Assembly: GCA_964619155.1 (NCBI GenBank) | Contig: CAZUEM010000186.1 | Location: forward strand, 1 to 6,747 | DNA length: 6,747 bases | Origin: CAIXRL01 sp964619155 | GTDB taxonomy: Bacteria; Eisenbacteria; RBG-16-71-46 | Direction of reading: 5' to 3' | Part shown: piece by piece, positions 6,101 through 6,747 of the stretch | How positions within the stretch are numbered: the first letter of the stretch is position 1 | How the letters are laid out: every line of letters starts with the position of its first letter | Position numbers and translations under genes: made by a program | Notes under the pieces: model-generated | Told to the model about the DNA's origin: nothing | The model's database searches: none | Seen by the model: only the letters and a program-made list of their open reading frames with translations

Positions 6101-6747
6101 AGGTCTACGAGCAGTACTACTGCGGCGGTGGTGGAGGCGAGGACCCGCCTCCGATCGAGGGCGGCCCCCACGCCATCCGGCAGGCCGAGTCGAACCGGAT
6201 GATCGGCGGCGGCGGCACGGGCCTGACGCGCGTCGCGAACACGTTCCTCGACGGCGCGCTGCCGGGGCAGTGGCAGTCGCAGGCCGCGCGTCTCATGGCC
6301 GCGCGCACCGACGAGTCCGGTTCGGTGGCCACGCGGATCGTCTCCCTGCGGCCGGGGGCCCTGCGCCTCGACCGGGTGCGGCTGCTCGTCGCCGAGCACG
6401 CGCTCGGCACGGTGGCTGCCGCGACCGAGGACGGCGTCGTGGCGGGCCAGAGGTGCCGGCCCGAACGCATGACGACGGGTGCCGGGGTAGACCTCTCGAC
6501 GTCGCTGGCCGGGGCCGACGGCGACACGCGTCACTTCCCGGCGGGCTCGACGCTCGAACTCGAGTGGCCCGGGGACGCCGCGGCGGCCGGAGTCCTGCTC
6601 GACTGCGCGCGGGCGAGTGCCGCCGACCCGGCGGCCGAGTGGGGCGTGCGCCTCGAGGCGTGGCGCGACGGCGCCTGGCGGGCCGCGGGCCGCATCCACC
6701 CGAGGAGCGGCTTCGACCTGCTCGCCGCGGCACACGGTCCCGCCGAG
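3115..6747 (+). CDS. Large secreted gluzincin-type metalloprotease with beta-propeller and Ig-like domains (3' end cut by window)
   Basis: The frame is open to the window edge: 1211 residues, no stop. Residues 1-27 are a signal peptide (IVAAVLMALLAP core, likely cut after SAA). HEMAH (220-224) matches the HExxH zinc motif, with H220, E221 and H224 as two ligands and the catalytic base. E237, in GEMWSAAAE (236-244), is the best third ligand, with E244 as the alternative. WMAYLAYNF (294-302) and NWRVANFVN then QYGY (370-389) recall secreted bacterial proteases with NEGxSE, DWxxANxL and YGY. DWDHDRG (154-160) resembles a calcium loop, and C342/C345 form CxxC. Propeller blades of PD40/TolB type centre on W621, W666, F713, W769 and W881, with a weak one near 810. 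A cadherin/Ig-like domain with DPDGDPL spans about 911-999, a CGGGGG-PPP hinge 1003-1018, and an unrecognised region about 1019-1211. Likely an exported zinc endopeptidase; substrate unknown. Confidence 0.9.
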   Translation, partial: MHRRGWRIRAPQIVAAVLMALLAPGESAAQRCATPAGGQQTQVANAKFYPHRPGAQGIDVSWRDAEFMWDSLYSTGLSVAIQQTLNTFGTQLVDRQGTSPIAVDGYNTWVVYDYLNREGRTYTRDAQTFTNGLRLGNASYPALDYSHVDAYITDWDHDRGGAWPALWQTPEEDLSSGRALGDVLHANSIHMGGPVRSQPTDPTGTGWTKPGSVQFVGFNHEMAHSLPGADGGGAYGEMWSAAAEVVGGIDHIEPTSSEVPYTWSLLAWANATAQPPPGVGLRYSLSNYQARTSWMAYLAYNFLNADTNRTLAGMRDDLVYRWNRNNSKKLDGLAQLLTDSQCATCSTKSYFRPQGVPLDSVSRLGLLHHNWRVANFVNNPNLAEGQYGYPAWAHFSPGVNQRAWQSIDGDPLDDIVALPAVVNLGESALRRDTTFKGMRSFRGAQYPLALVPYGSNYWVVRATGALLSADRELVVRIAPETFFRGCKTHPGTQFEQPRAGVRLAASAVAYDRLDATGEESELWQHPEAAVYSTEVAWVEGDSTARDLRLVVPSFGVTHKAVLVVITLADDAGGYFARESDVSYEEAMPYRLDLGVAAAPGPSLASFAVGAVVGTPDDWPTWSPAGDEIAYSSIVAPDFAQIYRRRLDGSAPVRVSAQTMPQYNPDWSPCGGYMVWTTWPYSGRNDLWIANLSLPGNPAMQLTNQPGASTFAAFQPNGRGLAYIYERAAPADTAWELRWIGVDGSGDRLITRFPHPAPGTQPLLAQPPRWSRDGQHVVVCDHITRRFYRCPVAGGPPELVSGPAIDLFGFDVPPGNGRLAITDRTPLLNRYTLGATICSGSNDPWFPSIALNRVALLDTALAARDTAFRFVERGVAAYNLRWSRDGTQIAYSRAPHTAPYDRDVWVGRTTWNRAPALTASVEANYSIPTCAPFELTLYASDPDGDPLTFEATYLPAGAQFQSGNTVYWPYPVAGTYWFVARALDPSGGVASRVVKLEVYEQYYCGGGGGEDPPPIEGGPHAIRQAESNRMIGGGGTGLTRVANTFLDGALPGQWQSQAARLMAARTDESGSVATRIVSLRPGALRLDRVRLLVAEHALGTVAAATEDGVVAGQRCRPERMTTGAGVDLSTSLAGADGDTRHFPAGSTLELEWPGDAAAAGVLLDCARASAADPAAEWGVRLEAWRDGAWRAAGRIHPRSGFDLLAAAHGPAE

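Noticed and set aside
5398..6735. 445-codon minus-strand open frame under the 3' part of gene 3
   Set aside because: It is antisense to the propeller, Ig-like and C-terminal coding sequence. Its product is Arg/Ala/Gly-rich with no motif, signal or recognisable start region.
1..6747. Search for tRNA, rRNA, CRISPR repeats, transposase or attachment sites
   Set aside because: No regularly spaced repeats, transposase motifs, terminal inverted repeats or cloverleaf-like sequence were seen by eye; coding sequence fills nearly all the window.

Overview
The window is GC-rich bacterial DNA holding three protein genes and no visible RNA gene, CRISPR array or insertion sequence. Both outer genes are cut by the window ends. 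The base composition, two secreted multi-domain beta-rich proteins, and a C-terminal tail of the FlgD-like / type IX sorting style (with an SPNP turn) suggest an uncultured GC-rich bacterium of the FCB-related kind, for example an Eisenbacteria-like lineage. A myxobacterial or gemmatimonad source is not excluded. This placement is inference from protein style, not from a marker gene.

Layout: (1) positions 1-1152, plus strand, the C-terminal part of a glycogen-debranching-enzyme-like alpha/alpha-barrel protein. The signature loops of active family members are shortened or replaced, so it may be a non-catalytic relative. (2) Positions 1168-2928, minus strand, convergent with gene 1 after a 15-nt gap. 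This is a secreted protein with propeller-like repeats, a fibronectin-III-like module and a C-terminal sorting-type tail. (3) From 3115 to beyond the right edge, plus strand, divergent from gene 2. This is a very large secreted protein: signal peptide, gluzincin-type zinc protease domain (HEMAH), PD40/TolB-like beta-propeller, cadherin/Ig-like domain, Gly/Pro hinge, and an unrecognised C-terminal region.

The divergent control region between genes 2 and 3 (2929-3114) and the first codons of gene 2 hold the most unusual DNA. A perfect 9-bp inverted repeat with a one-base centre lies at 2901-2919. A near-perfect 9-bp inverted repeat at 2941-2967 surrounds a run of nine C. On the gene 2 transcript the second element would form a hairpin with a G-rich loop, and its 3' arm contains the only Shine-Dalgarno-like sequence of gene 2. 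A shared operator, a translational switch and a slippage-prone tract are all possible readings.

Genes 2 and 3 both encode exported proteins and could be co-regulated from the shared region. Gene 1 looks cytoplasmic and functionally unrelated. A separate biological system uniting all three genes is not supported by what can be seen.
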